From: Bradyrhizobium sp. BR13661
GTDB taxonomy: Bacteria > Pseudomonadota > Alphaproteobacteria > Rhizobiales > Xanthobacteraceae
Direction: 5' to 3'
Length of the DNA stretch: 64,000 bases
NCBI RefSeq assembly: GCF_029892425.1
Contig: NZ_JARXWB010000007.1
Coordinates: 124,001-188,000, forward strand
Numbering within the stretch: the stretch's first letter is position 1; the number at the start of each line of letters is the position of its first letter. This document shows, piece after piece, positions 16,553 to 25,181 of the stretch. A program made the position numbers and the translations under genes. The notes beneath the pieces were generated by a model. The model ran no database searches and had not been told where the DNA came from. It was given only the letters and a program-made list of their open reading frames with translations.

Positions 16553-17932
16553 CTATTGCGCCGCGACCTGGCGCTCCGGCGGCGCATGGCGTCCGAGGAA
16601 ATCGCGGGCCTGGGTCTCGTAGCCAAAGCGCTCGGTAAGCTCGGAGCGGCGCGCCCGGATCCTGGCGCGGCATTCCTCCTGCCGCGCCAGCACGCGGGTG
16701 ACAGAGGCCACGATCGACTCCGTCGCGAACGGATCGAAATAGTCGGCGAGCTCACCCGCGACCTCGCGGAACACCGCGATGTCCGAGCAGAGTACCGGCG
16801 TGTTCGCGGCCAGCGCCTCGATGATCGGCACGCCAAAGCCTTCGGCAAAGCTCGGCATGATCAGGCCGTGAGCCTCCGCGACGAGCGCCGCCTTCTCGTG
16901 CTCGCCGACGTAGCCGGCGAAGCGAACGTTCGGCGGCAGATTGCGCATCCGGCTGATCTCGCCGGCATAGCCGATCACGACGAGATCGGCCTGGGGAATG
17001 TTGCGGAAGGCGCGGATGACCGTGGCGACGTTCTTGCGTGGCTCGTTCGAAACGACGACGACGAAGCTCGGCCGCCCCGGACGCCCCGACGGGGCTGGCA
17101 GGTGTAGGACATCCGGGGCGTCGAACCGGGTGCGGGGATACACGACCCGCGCCGGCAGGTGCGCAAATTGCGGCAACAGCTCCCTGAACCGCATCATGCT
17201 ATAGTTCGAAACGAAGGCGAGCTCGTCGGCTTGCTTGAGGCTGGTGAGAAGCCGTGACAGAAACAGCCGCGTTGCAACGTCGCTGAGCTTGAGATCGGTG
17301 AGCGGCAGGAGATCGTGCACGACGCAGATCACCTTGGCATCCGGCCTGCGCCTCACGACGACCCGCGTCGGCGTGTCGATGACGATGACGTCATAATCAC
17401 TCGCATCGATCCGCGGCGGCGGCAGCAGCAGGAAGGCCGAGGAGTCCTGATAGCTGTAGAATCCGGGCTCGAGCTGGAAGTCGCGGAACAGTTCGAGGTG
17501 GCGCAGATCCGGCGGGATGTATTCCAGCGCTGCGGTCCGGTTCTCGATCAGCCGTGCGTGCAGGCCACGCAGGCCGATCGCCCGCAGGAAACAGACGACA
17601 TAGTCCGGGGACACCGACATGGTGGCTTTGTGGCGGAGCCAGTCCAGCGTACGCCGCAGGCCGTTGCGTGCAAGCGGTTCGGCCATGTTGATCTCGTCGA
17701 GGAAACGATAGAGGGCGAGCAGCTCGATGTTGCGTGCCTGCGGCGGGAACAGCCTCGTGCGCCGCTCGCGTTGGCGGAGCTTGCGGTACCGCCTGTTGGT
17801 CTCGACCAGCAGCGTGAGCTCATGGCCTTCTGCGGCCAGCGAACGCATCAGCTCGCGGGTGAAATGGAAGATACCTCGCTTGTGGTTGGGCTCGCCCAAA
17901 GCCTCCGAGACAACAAGGATGTTTTGCTTCAT
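16553..17932 (-). CDS. Glycosyltransferase, GT4/GT1-like
   Basis: 459-aa GT-B enzyme that probably adds a sugar to a lipid-linked or cytoplasmic glycan. The first half opens with NILVVSEALGEPNHKRGIFH, an acceptor-side Rossmann fold. The donor half, from about residue 290, contains VVVVSNEPRKNVATVIRAF and the E-x7-E motif in SFAEGFGVPIIEALAANTPV. No membrane segment. Its start overlaps the stop of the ATPase gene by four bases (ATGA), and its stop lies next to the ligase start, so translation is coupled through the operon. The sugar specificity is unknown. Confidence 0.9.
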   Translation of the reverse strand: MKQNILVVSEALGEPNHKRGIFHFTRELMRSLAAEGHELTLLVETNRRYRKLRQRERRTRLFPPQARNIELLALYRFLDEINMAEPLARNGLRRTLDWLRHKATMSVSPDYVVCFLRAIGLRGLHARLIENRTAALEYIPPDLRHLELFRDFQLEPGFYSYQDSSAFLLLPPPRIDASDYDVIVIDTPTRVVVRRRPDAKVICVVHDLLPLTDLKLSDVATRLFLSRLLTSLKQADELAFVSNYSMMRFRELLPQFAHLPARVVYPRTRFDAPDVLHLPAPSGRPGRPSFVVVVSNEPRKNVATVIRAFRNIPQADLVVIGYAGEISRMRNLPPNVRFAGYVGEHEKAALVAEAHGLIMPSFAEGFGVPIIEALAANTPVLCSDIAVFREVAGELADYFDPFATESIVASVTRVLARQEECRARIRARRSELTERFGYETQARDFLGRHAPPERQVAAQ

Positions 17933-18669
17933 GCGCTGATCTCGTTGGAGTCGAAGGGAAGAGCCGAGGGCTGCTCCACCGTGATGGTCGAGGCGATGCG
18001 GCCATGATCGAGATTGATGATGCTAGTGCAGGTGCGGCGCAGCAGCGGCTGGTCGTGCGAGGCGATAATTACGATCGCGGCCTGCGAGACCAGGCTCAGA
18101 AGCCGCTGCTGGGCCTTCTCGGCAAAATGCTCGTCGACCACGCTCAGCCATTCGTCGAGCAGAAGGATATCGGCCGGGAAGGCCGTCGCGGTCGCGAACA
18201 GCACGCGCATCAGCATGCCCGAGGAGAACATCCGCAGCGGCAGCCGCTGCATGCGCTCTTCGAGTTCAGTAAAAGCCCAGATATCGTCGATCACGGCGCG
18301 CGTCGGCTTGCGCCCGCTGATCCGCAGCAGCAGGGCGATATTGTCCTCGGCAATGAAGTCGAGGTTCACACCGGCATTGAGGCCGATCAGGGGCACGACG
18401 GTGCCCCTGATCGCAACACTGCCGCTGCTCGGCGGATAGACGCCGGCGATCAGCCGCAGCAGGGTCGATTTGCCGGAGCCGTTGGGGCCGGCAAGCCCGA
18501 TGCGCGCGCCGGCCTCGGCCTCGATCGTGACATTGTCGACGGCGCGGATGATCCGCGTCTCGCCTTTCTCGCGGATGAGGCGGCCGAGCAGTCGCCGCTT
18601 CAGCGAGAAGTCGTAGGCGCCGTAGAGGGGATAGTCGAGACAGACATTGCGCAGGCTGATCGAGGCCAT
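17929..18669 (-). CDS. ABC transporter ATPase, polysaccharide export (Wzt/KpsT type)
   Basis: 246-aa nucleotide-binding subunit that powers export of a finished glycan. It has Walker A GPNGSGKSTLLRL, the MFSSGM signature typical of Wzt/TagH/KpsT rather than LSGGQ, Walker B ILLLDEWLSVVDE and the H-loop IASHD. It ends soon after the nucleotide-binding domain, so it lacks the C-terminal carbohydrate-binding domain of O-antigen Wzt proteins and resembles the KpsT capsule type. The partner permease is the C-terminal half of the fused protein just upstream, 3 bases away. Confidence 0.93.
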   Translation of the reverse strand: MASISLRNVCLDYPLYGAYDFSLKRRLLGRLIREKGETRIIRAVDNVTIEAEAGARIGLAGPNGSGKSTLLRLIAGVYPPSSGSVAIRGTVVPLIGLNAGVNLDFIAEDNIALLLRISGRKPTRAVIDDIWAFTELEERMQRLPLRMFSSGMLMRVLFATATAFPADILLLDEWLSVVDEHFAEKAQQRLLSLVSQAAIVIIASHDQPLLRRTCTSIINLDHGRIASTITVEQPSALPFDSNEISA

Positions 18670-18672
18670 CGG

Positions 18673-20601
18673 TCAGATCCAGAAGGCCGCTTTGCGCAGA
18701 TGAACAAGCGTCAGCACGCTCGCACAGAGCAGGAGCGCCAGTGCCACCAGGACATAGATGACGCTGGTCGCGTCGACATGGCCGCCCGAGAGCGGCTCGC
18801 GCCACACCGCGAACAGATGGGTCAGCGGATTGAGCCGCATCACGGTCGAGCGGTGATTGATGATGTCGGAAGACCAGATCACCGGCGAGGCGAGGAAGGC
18901 GAGCATCAGCGTGGACTCGATGATCGGCTTGAGGTCGCGATACCGCGTCGCCAGCGCGCCGAGCACGAGGCTGAGCGCGAAGGTGCAGATCACGAACAGC
19001 AGGAGACCCGGAAGCGCGGCGAGTGCGCCGGAGAGATCGTGCGGCGTGAGCAGCAGCCAGAGCGAGAGCGGGACGCAGGCATTGTGCAGGGCGAACAGTC
19101 CCTGGCGGAACGTGCATTGCAGGAGGAAGATCACTGGCGGCAGCGCACGGTCGCGGATCAGGCTCGCGGAGTTTTGAAGAGCCGTGGTCGCATCGAGCAC
19201 GACGCTGTTGAGAAACGTCCAGGCCGTCATCGAAAGCGCAAGCATCGGCAAGCGTGCGAGCATACCGGCATTCGAGATCTGGCCGATCACCGAGCCGAGC
19301 ACCGCGACCACGATCGCCATCTGGAGTGACATCCAGAACGGACCCAGCAGAGAGCGCACGTAGCGGTGGCGCATGTCGGACCAGGCCAGCGCTGCTGCGA
19401 TCCGAATGCTCTCGAACCAGCCTGTCACCTGCGGCTGTTCGTGCGCGGGGACCTGCTGGTCGGAGGGCGCGGTAACAGCCGAGCGGTAGACGGTTTCCAT
19501 GCCGTGCTTGAACGTCGTCGCGGAATAGCGGCTCACGGCGCGGGTCCGCGCGGAAAGCCCCATGCGGCGGCGGCGCTCGGGATCGCTGATCAGGGCGTCA
19601 ATGGCTTCGGCGAGCTTTTCGGGATCGCCTGGCGGCACGGTGATCGCCTCCATGCCGTGACGGGCAACGCGTGGCACCGCTGTGTCGAGCGCCGTGTTCA
19701 CCACGGGGCGGCCGGCGGCCATGGCCTCGAGCTGAACGAGGCCGAAGGTCTCGGCATTGGTGACGGACGGCATCACGAAGACGTCGGAAAGGCACATCAG
19801 CTTGATGCGCTCGCAATCATTGACGGAGCCGAGCAGCTTGACGCGTTCACCGAGGCCGAGCTCACGGATCAGTTGCTCGAGCCGGGCCCGCTCGACGCCT
19901 TCGCCGATGATCCAGACCTCGAAGTTGCCGATAGCGGCGGCGCGGATCAGCACGTCGAACCCCTTGTAGGGTACGAGCCGGCCACAGGCGAGCACGAGGC
20001 GGCCGCGATCGTTGACGTGGTGCGGATCGATCTTCGGCCAGTCATAGACGCTGGTGTCGATGCCGAACGGCACGACGTGGCATTTGTCCTCGAACTCGCG
20101 CAGCAGCGGCGTGGTCTCGATCAGGACGTGGTCCGAGACGATGATCGCCTTGGCCTGGCGCAATGTCCGCCGCATCAACGGCTCGATGAACCAGCGCAGG
20201 CCCGCATGGGTGACGATGTCGGCATGCCAGTGCACGACCAGCGGCCGCTTGCGCCCGAAGCCGAGGGCGAAAACGAGATCGGCTAGCGGGAAGGGGGCAT
20301 GCAGCGCCAGCAGATCGTGCTCGGCGATCTTCTGCCACAGCCTCCAGGGATAGGTGGGCGCAGTTGGCAATGACAGCACGTTGCCGAACGAGCGGACGCG
20401 CTCGACCGGCACGTCGTTGACGACGATCTCGCGCTGCTCGGCCGATTGCGAGCAGACCAGCACGGCGGACGCAAAGGCGTCCTTCAGGCTGGCGCAGATG
20501 TCCCGGATCACCGTCAGCGTGCCGCCGAACAGGTCGGGATAATAGATCTTGAAGATGTGCAGCACCGACGGGCGGGGCGAGGTTTCGCTGGTGTGATGCA
20601 T
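18673..20601 (-). CDS. Fusion: GT4 glycosyltransferase + ABC-2 polysaccharide export permease (Wzm type)
   Basis: 642 aa in one uninterrupted frame. Residues 1 to about 375 are a GT4 enzyme: the opening SVLHIFKIYYPDLFGGTLTV, the donor-side ACGRLVPYKGFDVLIRAA, and E284-x7-E292 in ETFGLVQLEAMAAG. A Pro/Gln-rich linker (about 376-395) leads to an ABC-2 permease domain (about 396-642). That domain opens WSDMRHRYVRSLLGPFW, the amphipathic entry helix of Wzm/KpsM proteins, and has six hydrophobic segments. The ATPase gene follows by 3 bases. In other systems these are separate proteins; here sugar addition and export would be tethered in one chain. No stop or frame slip lies in the linker. Confidence 0.92.
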   Translation of the reverse strand: MHHTSETSPRPSVLHIFKIYYPDLFGGTLTVIRDICASLKDAFASAVLVCSQSAEQREIVVNDVPVERVRSFGNVLSLPTAPTYPWRLWQKIAEHDLLALHAPFPLADLVFALGFGRKRPLVVHWHADIVTHAGLRWFIEPLMRRTLRQAKAIIVSDHVLIETTPLLREFEDKCHVVPFGIDTSVYDWPKIDPHHVNDRGRLVLACGRLVPYKGFDVLIRAAAIGNFEVWIIGEGVERARLEQLIRELGLGERVKLLGSVNDCERIKLMCLSDVFVMPSVTNAETFGLVQLEAMAAGRPVVNTALDTAVPRVARHGMEAITVPPGDPEKLAEAIDALISDPERRRRMGLSARTRAVSRYSATTFKHGMETVYRSAVTAPSDQQVPAHEQPQVTGWFESIRIAAALAWSDMRHRYVRSLLGPFWMSLQMAIVVAVLGSVIGQISNAGMLARLPMLALSMTAWTFLNSVVLDATTALQNSASLIRDRALPPVIFLLQCTFRQGLFALHNACVPLSLWLLLTPHDLSGALAALPGLLLFVICTFALSLVLGALATRYRDLKPIIESTLMLAFLASPVIWSSDIINHRSTVMRLNPLTHLFAVWREPLSGGHVDATSVIYVLVALALLLCASVLTLVHLRKAAFWI

Positions 20602-20608
20602 GGTGGCG

Positions 20609-20764
20609 TCAGCCCGCGAGCAGGGCTGCGATGAACGGTGCTGACAGCACCGAGACGAAGATCACGCCGCGCAGCAGCATCGGCATGGTCGCGCCGGCAC
20701 GATTCCGGTGGGGAAACGGCACAGCACGCGGTGAACTGGAAATGCGGACCAAGCGGTCAGCCAT
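20609..20764 (-). CDS. Possible 51-aa membrane protein leading the polysaccharide operon
   Basis: A small open frame from ATG 20764 to TGA 20609-20611, ending 7 bases before the fused glycosyltransferase-permease gene. The N-terminal 27 residues are basic; residues 28-50 (MLLRGVIFVSVLSAPFIAAL and on) are one membrane-spanning helix. AGGG lies about 12 bases before the ATG, a weak ribosome site. An internal ATG (20686) would give a bare 25-aa hydrophobic peptide. Position and membrane helix argue for a real gene; there is no known family. Confidence 0.4.
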   Translation of the reverse strand: MADRLVRISSSPRAVPFPHRNRAGATMPMLLRGVIFVSVLSAPFIAALLAG

Positions 20765-20811
20765 GGGTGGTGTGTCCCTTTACGTCGCGCCCTCAGTGGT
20801 GTTTCGTATAT

Positions 20812-20891
20812 GTGGGAAAATTTACCACGTCAATCGCGTTTTGGAAAAATGTGGGATTGTGTCCCACGTGTGTCACGCGTACAATTCAGAC
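20812..20891 (+). promoter_or_regulatory. Predicted leaderless promoter with twin dyads, DUF6502 gene
   Basis: -35 TTGTGT (20857-20862), 17 bases, -10 TACAAT (20880-20885), then only 6 bases to the ATG at 20892. Transcription would start at about the start codon, and no Shine-Dalgarno is present. Two similar 17-base dyads of form GTGGGA-N5-TnCCAC lie at 20812-20828 and 20851-20867, 39 bases apart; the second overlaps the -35. They look like operators for self-regulation or regulation of the divergent operon. Confidence 0.5.
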
Positions 20892-21776
20892 ATGATTGCC
20901 AAGTCCGGGCCCAAAGCAGCGGCACCTGAGCCGAATGCCGCAGCGAAGTTGCATGCGCCGCTCGCGCGGCTGCTGCGCCCGCTCGTACGGCTCTGTATCC
21001 GCAGCGGCATGACGTTTCCGGCACTGGCGCAATTGCTTCGCGAGCTCTTCGTCAACGTCGCCGAGCATGATTTCGCACTCGACGGCAAGGACCAGACCGA
21101 CAGCCGCGTCAGCCTGCTCACGGGCATCCACCGCAAGGAGGTGGCGCGGCTGCGTGGTGCCGGCGCGCCGGTGAACGAGACGCCGGCGGCGATATCGCTG
21201 ACGAGCGCCGTGATTGCGCGCTGGCTCGCGTCGCCCGAATTCACCGATGCGAAAGGCGAGCCGATGGCCTTGCCGCGCACGGCCGAAGGCGATTCGCCGT
21301 CATTCGAGCAACTGGTCGCGTCCGTCACCAAGGATGTGCGTCCGCGCGCAGTGCTCGACGAGTGGGTCGACCGCAAGCTCGTCACCATCAACGCGGCCGA
21401 TGAGATCGAACTGGTTGAGGCGGCGTTCGTTCCGAGCGGTGCGGACGACAGCAAATGGCACTATCTCGGCCGCAATCTGCACGACCATATCGCCGCTGCC
21501 GCCGAAAACGTGTCGGGGCCGGCGCCGCGCTTCCTCGAACGCGCGGTCCACTACAACAACATCTCGCCGAAGCTGGCGAAGCGCCTCGAGGCGCGCTCGC
21601 GCGAACTCGCCATGGATGCGCTCAAGACGGCCAACCGGGAGGCCCATCGCGCGCTCGCCAAGGACAAGGGGGGCGATGCCCGCTGGAATTTCGGCATCTA
21701 CATCTACAGCGAAGACGCCGATGAGGACGCCGAGGCGGTCAGCAAGGACGGCGGCAAGGAGGGCAGCTCCTCATGA
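20892..21776 (+). CDS. DUF6502-like protein, possible winged-helix regulator
   Basis: 294 aa from ATG 20892. The frame is open back to 20631, but the upstream part is not protein-like. The N-terminal third matches the pattern I know as DUF6502: LLRPLVRLCIRSGMTFPALA, then TDSRVSLLTGIHRKEVARLR, which looks like a helix-turn-helix with a recognition helix. The C-terminal part is charged, with FLERAVHYNNI and a Glu/Asp-rich tail. No membrane segment. It overlaps the following DUF5666 gene by four bases (ATGA), so the two are translated together. Whether it binds the dyads in its own promoter is a guess. Biochemical function unknown. Confidence 0.7.
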   Translation: MIAKSGPKAAAPEPNAAAKLHAPLARLLRPLVRLCIRSGMTFPALAQLLRELFVNVAEHDFALDGKDQTDSRVSLLTGIHRKEVARLRGAGAPVNETPAAISLTSAVIARWLASPEFTDAKGEPMALPRTAEGDSPSFEQLVASVTKDVRPRAVLDEWVDRKLVTINAADEIELVEAAFVPSGADDSKWHYLGRNLHDHIAAAAENVSGPAPRFLERAVHYNNISPKLAKRLEARSRELAMDALKTANREAHRALAKDKGGDARWNFGIYIYSEDADEDAEAVSKDGGKEGSSS

Positions 21777-22984
21777 GCCGGCCGCCGCTGATTTCCCGCC
21801 GATTGCTACTCACCGGATTCTGGCTTGCCGGCACCGCGCTCGCGCGTGCGCAGGTCAAGCGTGGCGATGATCATGGCATCGGCGGCACCGGAATCACGCG
21901 TGGCGACGATCACGGCATCGGCGGCACCGGCATTGTCGGCGTGATCCAGCGTTTCGGCAGCATCTACGTCAACGGCGAGCGCGTCACCTATGCGAGCGAC
22001 GTGCCGGTGCGGATCGACGGCGAGGCGGCGAGCCCGAAGGCGCTGCGCATCGGCCAGCTGGCGCGCGTGGTCGCGATGCGGCAAGCCGACGGCACACTGG
22101 TCACCCGCAACATCGCGATCGCGAGCGAAGTCTCGGGGCCGATCGAGCAGGTCAAGGGCAACGAGCTGACGGTCCTCGGCCAGAAGATCGTGGCTGGCAA
22201 GGACAGCAAGCTCCGCCCAGGCACGGAGGTGGCCGTGTATGGTCTGCGCCGGACCGACGGCGTGATCGTCGCAAGTCTGGTCGAGCCGCGCCATATCACC
22301 ACCGAACGTGTGACGGGTCTGGTCGAGCGCGGGCCCGATGGTTTGCGTATCGGCGGGTTGAAGCTTGCTGGCGTCGACCCGCTGCTGGTCGGCCAGCGCG
22401 TCCAGATCGAGGGCAGCACCAGCCAGGGCGCGATGCAGGCCGCGCACACCCGCATCGACGATTTTTCGGATCTCGTCGGTGCGAGCCGCCTGTCGATCGA
22501 GGCCTATGTGCAGCGCGCAGGCTCGGGCCTGCAATTCGGCTCGGGGCTCGTCGCGCGTGACAGCTCGCGCTTTGGTCCGGCAGCGGGTGAAGCACGCATG
22601 GTGGTCAACGGCGTGTTCGATCGTTCGCGCGGTCTGCAGGTGGATTCGACCAAGACGATTGGCTCGGGACCAGGTGCGCCTCAGCCCGGCGGCAGCACGC
22701 CCACGCGGTCGCCCGGCGGTTCGATCATGCATCCGGATCGCGGCCCGACGGCGCCAGGCAATAGCCAGCCCGGCGCACCAGGCTCGCCGTCCTCGCCGGG
22801 ATCGAATCCCGGTGGCCATCCCGGCTCAGCGCCGTCAGGACCAAGCGGTCCGTCAGGCCCCGGCGGTCCGTCAGGTCCCGGCGGTCTTGGCGCGCCCGGT
22901 GGAAACCCGATGGGCCCCGGCGGCGGCATGGGTGGTGGTGGCTTCGGTGGTCCCGGAGGCGGGATGGGCGGTGGTCGGCGCTGA
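21773..22984 (+). CDS. DUF5666 domain protein, exported, Gly/Pro-rich tail
   Basis: 403 aa. The N-terminus has a twin-arginine-like signal (SRRLLLTGFWLAG...ALARAQ), so it probably acts in the periplasm. Directly after it comes a tandem repeat of RGDDHGIGGTGI (about residues 30-53). Residues about 55-290 hold several small beta-domain repeats of the DUF5666 kind, for example GPIEQVKGNELTVLGQKIV and RVTGLVERGPDGLRIGGLKL. The last 100 residues are low-complexity Pro/Gly/Ser with GGPSGPGG and GGGMGGG. Function unknown; the tight link to the DUF6502 gene suggests a joint task. Codon use is normal for the window. Confidence 0.82.
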   Translation: MSRPPLISRRLLLTGFWLAGTALARAQVKRGDDHGIGGTGITRGDDHGIGGTGIVGVIQRFGSIYVNGERVTYASDVPVRIDGEAASPKALRIGQLARVVAMRQADGTLVTRNIAIASEVSGPIEQVKGNELTVLGQKIVAGKDSKLRPGTEVAVYGLRRTDGVIVASLVEPRHITTERVTGLVERGPDGLRIGGLKLAGVDPLLVGQRVQIEGSTSQGAMQAAHTRIDDFSDLVGASRLSIEAYVQRAGSGLQFGSGLVARDSSRFGPAAGEARMVVNGVFDRSRGLQVDSTKTIGSGPGAPQPGGSTPTRSPGGSIMHPDRGPTAPGNSQPGAPGSPSSPGSNPGGHPGSAPSGPSGPSGPGGPSGPGGLGAPGGNPMGPGGGMGGGGFGGPGGGMGGGRR

Positions 22985-22999
22985 GGGAGCGAGGGTGCT

Positions 23000-23722
23000 C
23001 TAACGCGCTCTCGCGAGAAAGGCGCGCAGCCGGTCGTGACTGGGATCATCGAGGACCTTGGCCGGTGGACCGCTCTCGACGATCTGGCCCTTGTCCAGAA
23101 ACCAGACGGTGTCGGCGACCTCGCGGGCAAATCCGATTTCGTGTGTGACGACAACCATCGTCATGCCGTTCTGCGCGAGCGTCTTCATCACCCGCAGCAC
23201 CTCGCCGACCATTTCCGGATCGAGCGCGCTGGTCGGTTCGTCGAACAGCATGACATCGGGATCCATTGCCAGCGCACGTGCGATGGCGACACGTTGCCGC
23301 TGTCCGCCTGATAGCCGCGATGGCGTGGCGTCGGCCTTATCGGCCAACCCCACGCGGTCGAGCTCGGTCATCGCGCGCTCCCTCGCCGCAGGCTTGCGCA
23401 TCCTTCGCAGGCGCGTCAGCCCCAGCGTGATGTTGTCGAGTGCCGACAGATGAGGAAACAGGTTGAAGGCCTGGAACACGAATCCGACGCGCTGACGCAA
23501 GCGGTTGATGTTGACGCCGCGTCCGGCGACGTCAACACCCTCAAACAGAACTTTGCCGCCTTGAATGCCTTCCAGACGCGTCACGGTTCGAATGAGCGTG
23601 GATTTGCCAGAGCCGGATGAGCCCAGCAGCGTGACGACCTCGCCGTGTTTTACCTCGCCCGACACGCCAGCGAGCACCTGGTGTTGGCCAAACCATTTTT
23701 CTACGGCTTCGAAGCGAATCAT
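23000..23722 (-). CDS. Polar amino acid ABC transporter, ATPase (GltL/GlnQ type)
   Basis: 240-aa ATPase that drives import of an acidic or polar amino acid. Walker A is [15 protein letters not shown], the Q-loop [13 protein letters not shown], the signature [15 protein letters not shown], Walker [14 protein letters not shown], and the H-loop VVTHE. Start is ATG 23722 with GAGGG upstream; a GTG at 23734 in frame would put that ribosome site inside the gene. It is the last gene of the rraA-aminotransferase-importer operon, in the gltI-J-K-L order of glutamate/aspartate importers. Confidence 0.93.
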   Translation of the reverse strand: MIRFEAVEKWFGQHQVLAGVSGEVKHGEVVTLLGSSGSGKSTLIRTVTRLEGIQGGKVLFEGVDVAGRGVNINRLRQRVGFVFQAFNLFPHLSALDNITLGLTRLRRMRKPAARERAMTELDRVGLADKADATPSRLSGGQRQRVAIARALAMDPDVMLFDEPTSALDPEMVGEVLRVMKTLAQNGMTMVVVTHEIGFAREVADTVWFLDKGQIVESGPPAKVLDDPSHDRLRAFLARAR

Positions 23723-23730
23723 GGCTGCCC

Positions 23731-24435
23731 TCACGCCGGCTGAACGCCGAGCTCACCGCGCTCGGCGGCCAGCCGTCGTTCCAGCCAACGCGCCGCCGAT
23801 GTCAGGGTGAAGCACAGCGTGAAATAGGTCAGCGCGAGCAGACCATAAACCTCAAACGGCTGCGTCATGAGCTGGTTGTTGACCTGGCTCGCCGCAAAGG
23901 TGACTTCGTTGGCGCTGATCACGTAGCCGAGCGACGTCTCCTTGATGGTGGAGACGAATTGGCTGACCAGGCTCGGCATCATGTTGTGCAGGACTTGCGG
24001 TAGGATCACCCTGAAAGTGGTCGGAAAATAGCCGAGGCCAAGGGCCTTTGCCGCCTCCGTCTGGCCTTTTGGCAGGCCTTCAATTCCAGCGCGAATGATC
24101 TCCGAAAGATAGCTCGCTTCATAGACGACGAGCGCGAACAGCAGCGTCTCGACGCCTCCGACCGTATGTCCGATCAAAAGCGGCAGCGCGAAATAAGTCC
24201 AGAAGATGAACATGATCAGCGGGAGGCCGCGCACGGTGTAGACCACAGCAGTCGCCGGTGCCTGCAGCCAACGATGCGAGCTGAGCCGCGCCAGCGCGAG
24301 GCCAACCGCCAGCGGAAAGCTGAGCGATAGACCGAGCACCGCCAGGAACAGCGTCATGGCAAGGCCGCCGACGGGGCCGTGCGGATATTGCCCGATCAGG
24401 AACAGAAGCCAGTTGTCCTTCAGGATCTCCAGCAT
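23731..24435 (-). CDS. Polar amino acid ABC transporter, permease (GltK/HisM type)
   Basis: 234-aa inner-membrane permease with about five helices and the cytoplasmic EAA loop, [20 protein letters not shown], that docks the ATPase. The N-terminus [22 protein letters not shown] is short and periplasmic. Its start codon overlaps the stop of the preceding permease by one base (TGATG), so the two are coupled and should form a heterodimer. [15 protein letters not shown] is the conserved third-helix signature of the family. Confidence 0.92.
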   Translation of the reverse strand: MLEILKDNWLLFLIGQYPHGPVGGLAMTLFLAVLGLSLSFPLAVGLALARLSSHRWLQAPATAVVYTVRGLPLIMFIFWTYFALPLLIGHTVGGVETLLFALVVYEASYLSEIIRAGIEGLPKGQTEAAKALGLGYFPTTFRVILPQVLHNMMPSLVSQFVSTIKETSLGYVISANEVTFAASQVNNQLMTQPFEVYGLLALTYFTLCFTLTSAARWLERRLAAERGELGVQPA

Positions 24436-25133
24436 CAGCGCAACTCGAGCTTCAGCCGCCGGTCGGCGAAGGCGCCGAGCGCCATGATTCCGAAGGAGAT
24501 CGCAAGGTAGATGATGGTTGCAACCGCAAACGCTTCGAACGTCTTGAACGTGTAGCTGTCGACCTCGCGCGTCCGATAGGTCAGCTCGCCGACGCCGATC
24601 GCCATGGCGAGGCTGGTGTTCTTGAACAGGAGCAGGGTTTGGTTGATCAGCGGCGGAATCACGATGCGCAGCGCCTGTGGCAGGATCACGTAGCTCATCG
24701 CCTGAAGATAGTTGAAGCCGATCGAGCGGGCGGCCTCATATTGCGTCTTCGGGATCGAACGAATTCCGCTGCGCAGATCCTCGGTGATATAGGCCGCGCT
24801 GGCGAGGCCCAGAGCCACCGTGGCGAACAGAAATTCGCCGTGGTGGTTGTTGATCCACATGCGGATGGCGCGAGGCAGGATCTCCGGGACGCCGAAATAC
24901 CAGACCATGATCTGGACCAGCAGCGGAACGTTGCGATGATATTCGACGTAACCCGCGACCAGCCATTCGACTGGTCTGAACGGGAGCATGCGGACCAATG
25001 TCAGGATGATCCCGACAGTCATTCCGAGCAGCCAGGCCACCAGGGTCAGCGCGATGGTCGTCGCTATCCCCCAGATGAACCAGTCCAGATATTGGCCGGT
25101 CAGGACTGCGGCCGGGTCGAAGACGTAGCCCAT
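24435..25133 (-). CDS. Polar amino acid ABC transporter, permease (GltJ/HisQ type)
   Basis: 232-aa permease partner of the next gene. The family signature VEYHRNVPLLVQIMVWYFG is present, and the EAA loop reads EAARSIGFNYLQAMSYVILP. About five membrane helices; length usual for the family. The substrate-binding protein gene lies 48 bases upstream. The close fit to GltJ-like proteins (long periplasmic segment with WINNHHGEFLFAT between helices) supports a glutamate/aspartate-like cargo, but this is inference. Confidence 0.92.
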   Translation of the reverse strand: MGYVFDPAAVLTGQYLDWFIWGIATTIALTLVAWLLGMTVGIILTLVRMLPFRPVEWLVAGYVEYHRNVPLLVQIMVWYFGVPEILPRAIRMWINNHHGEFLFATVALGLASAAYITEDLRSGIRSIPKTQYEAARSIGFNYLQAMSYVILPQALRIVIPPLINQTLLLFKNTSLAMAIGVGELTYRTREVDSYTFKTFEAFAVATIIYLAISFGIMALGAFADRRLKLELR

Positions 25134-25181
25134 TGGTTGGTCATGCGCTCCCGAAGGTCGGTGTCACGCGGCGCCGAGGCA

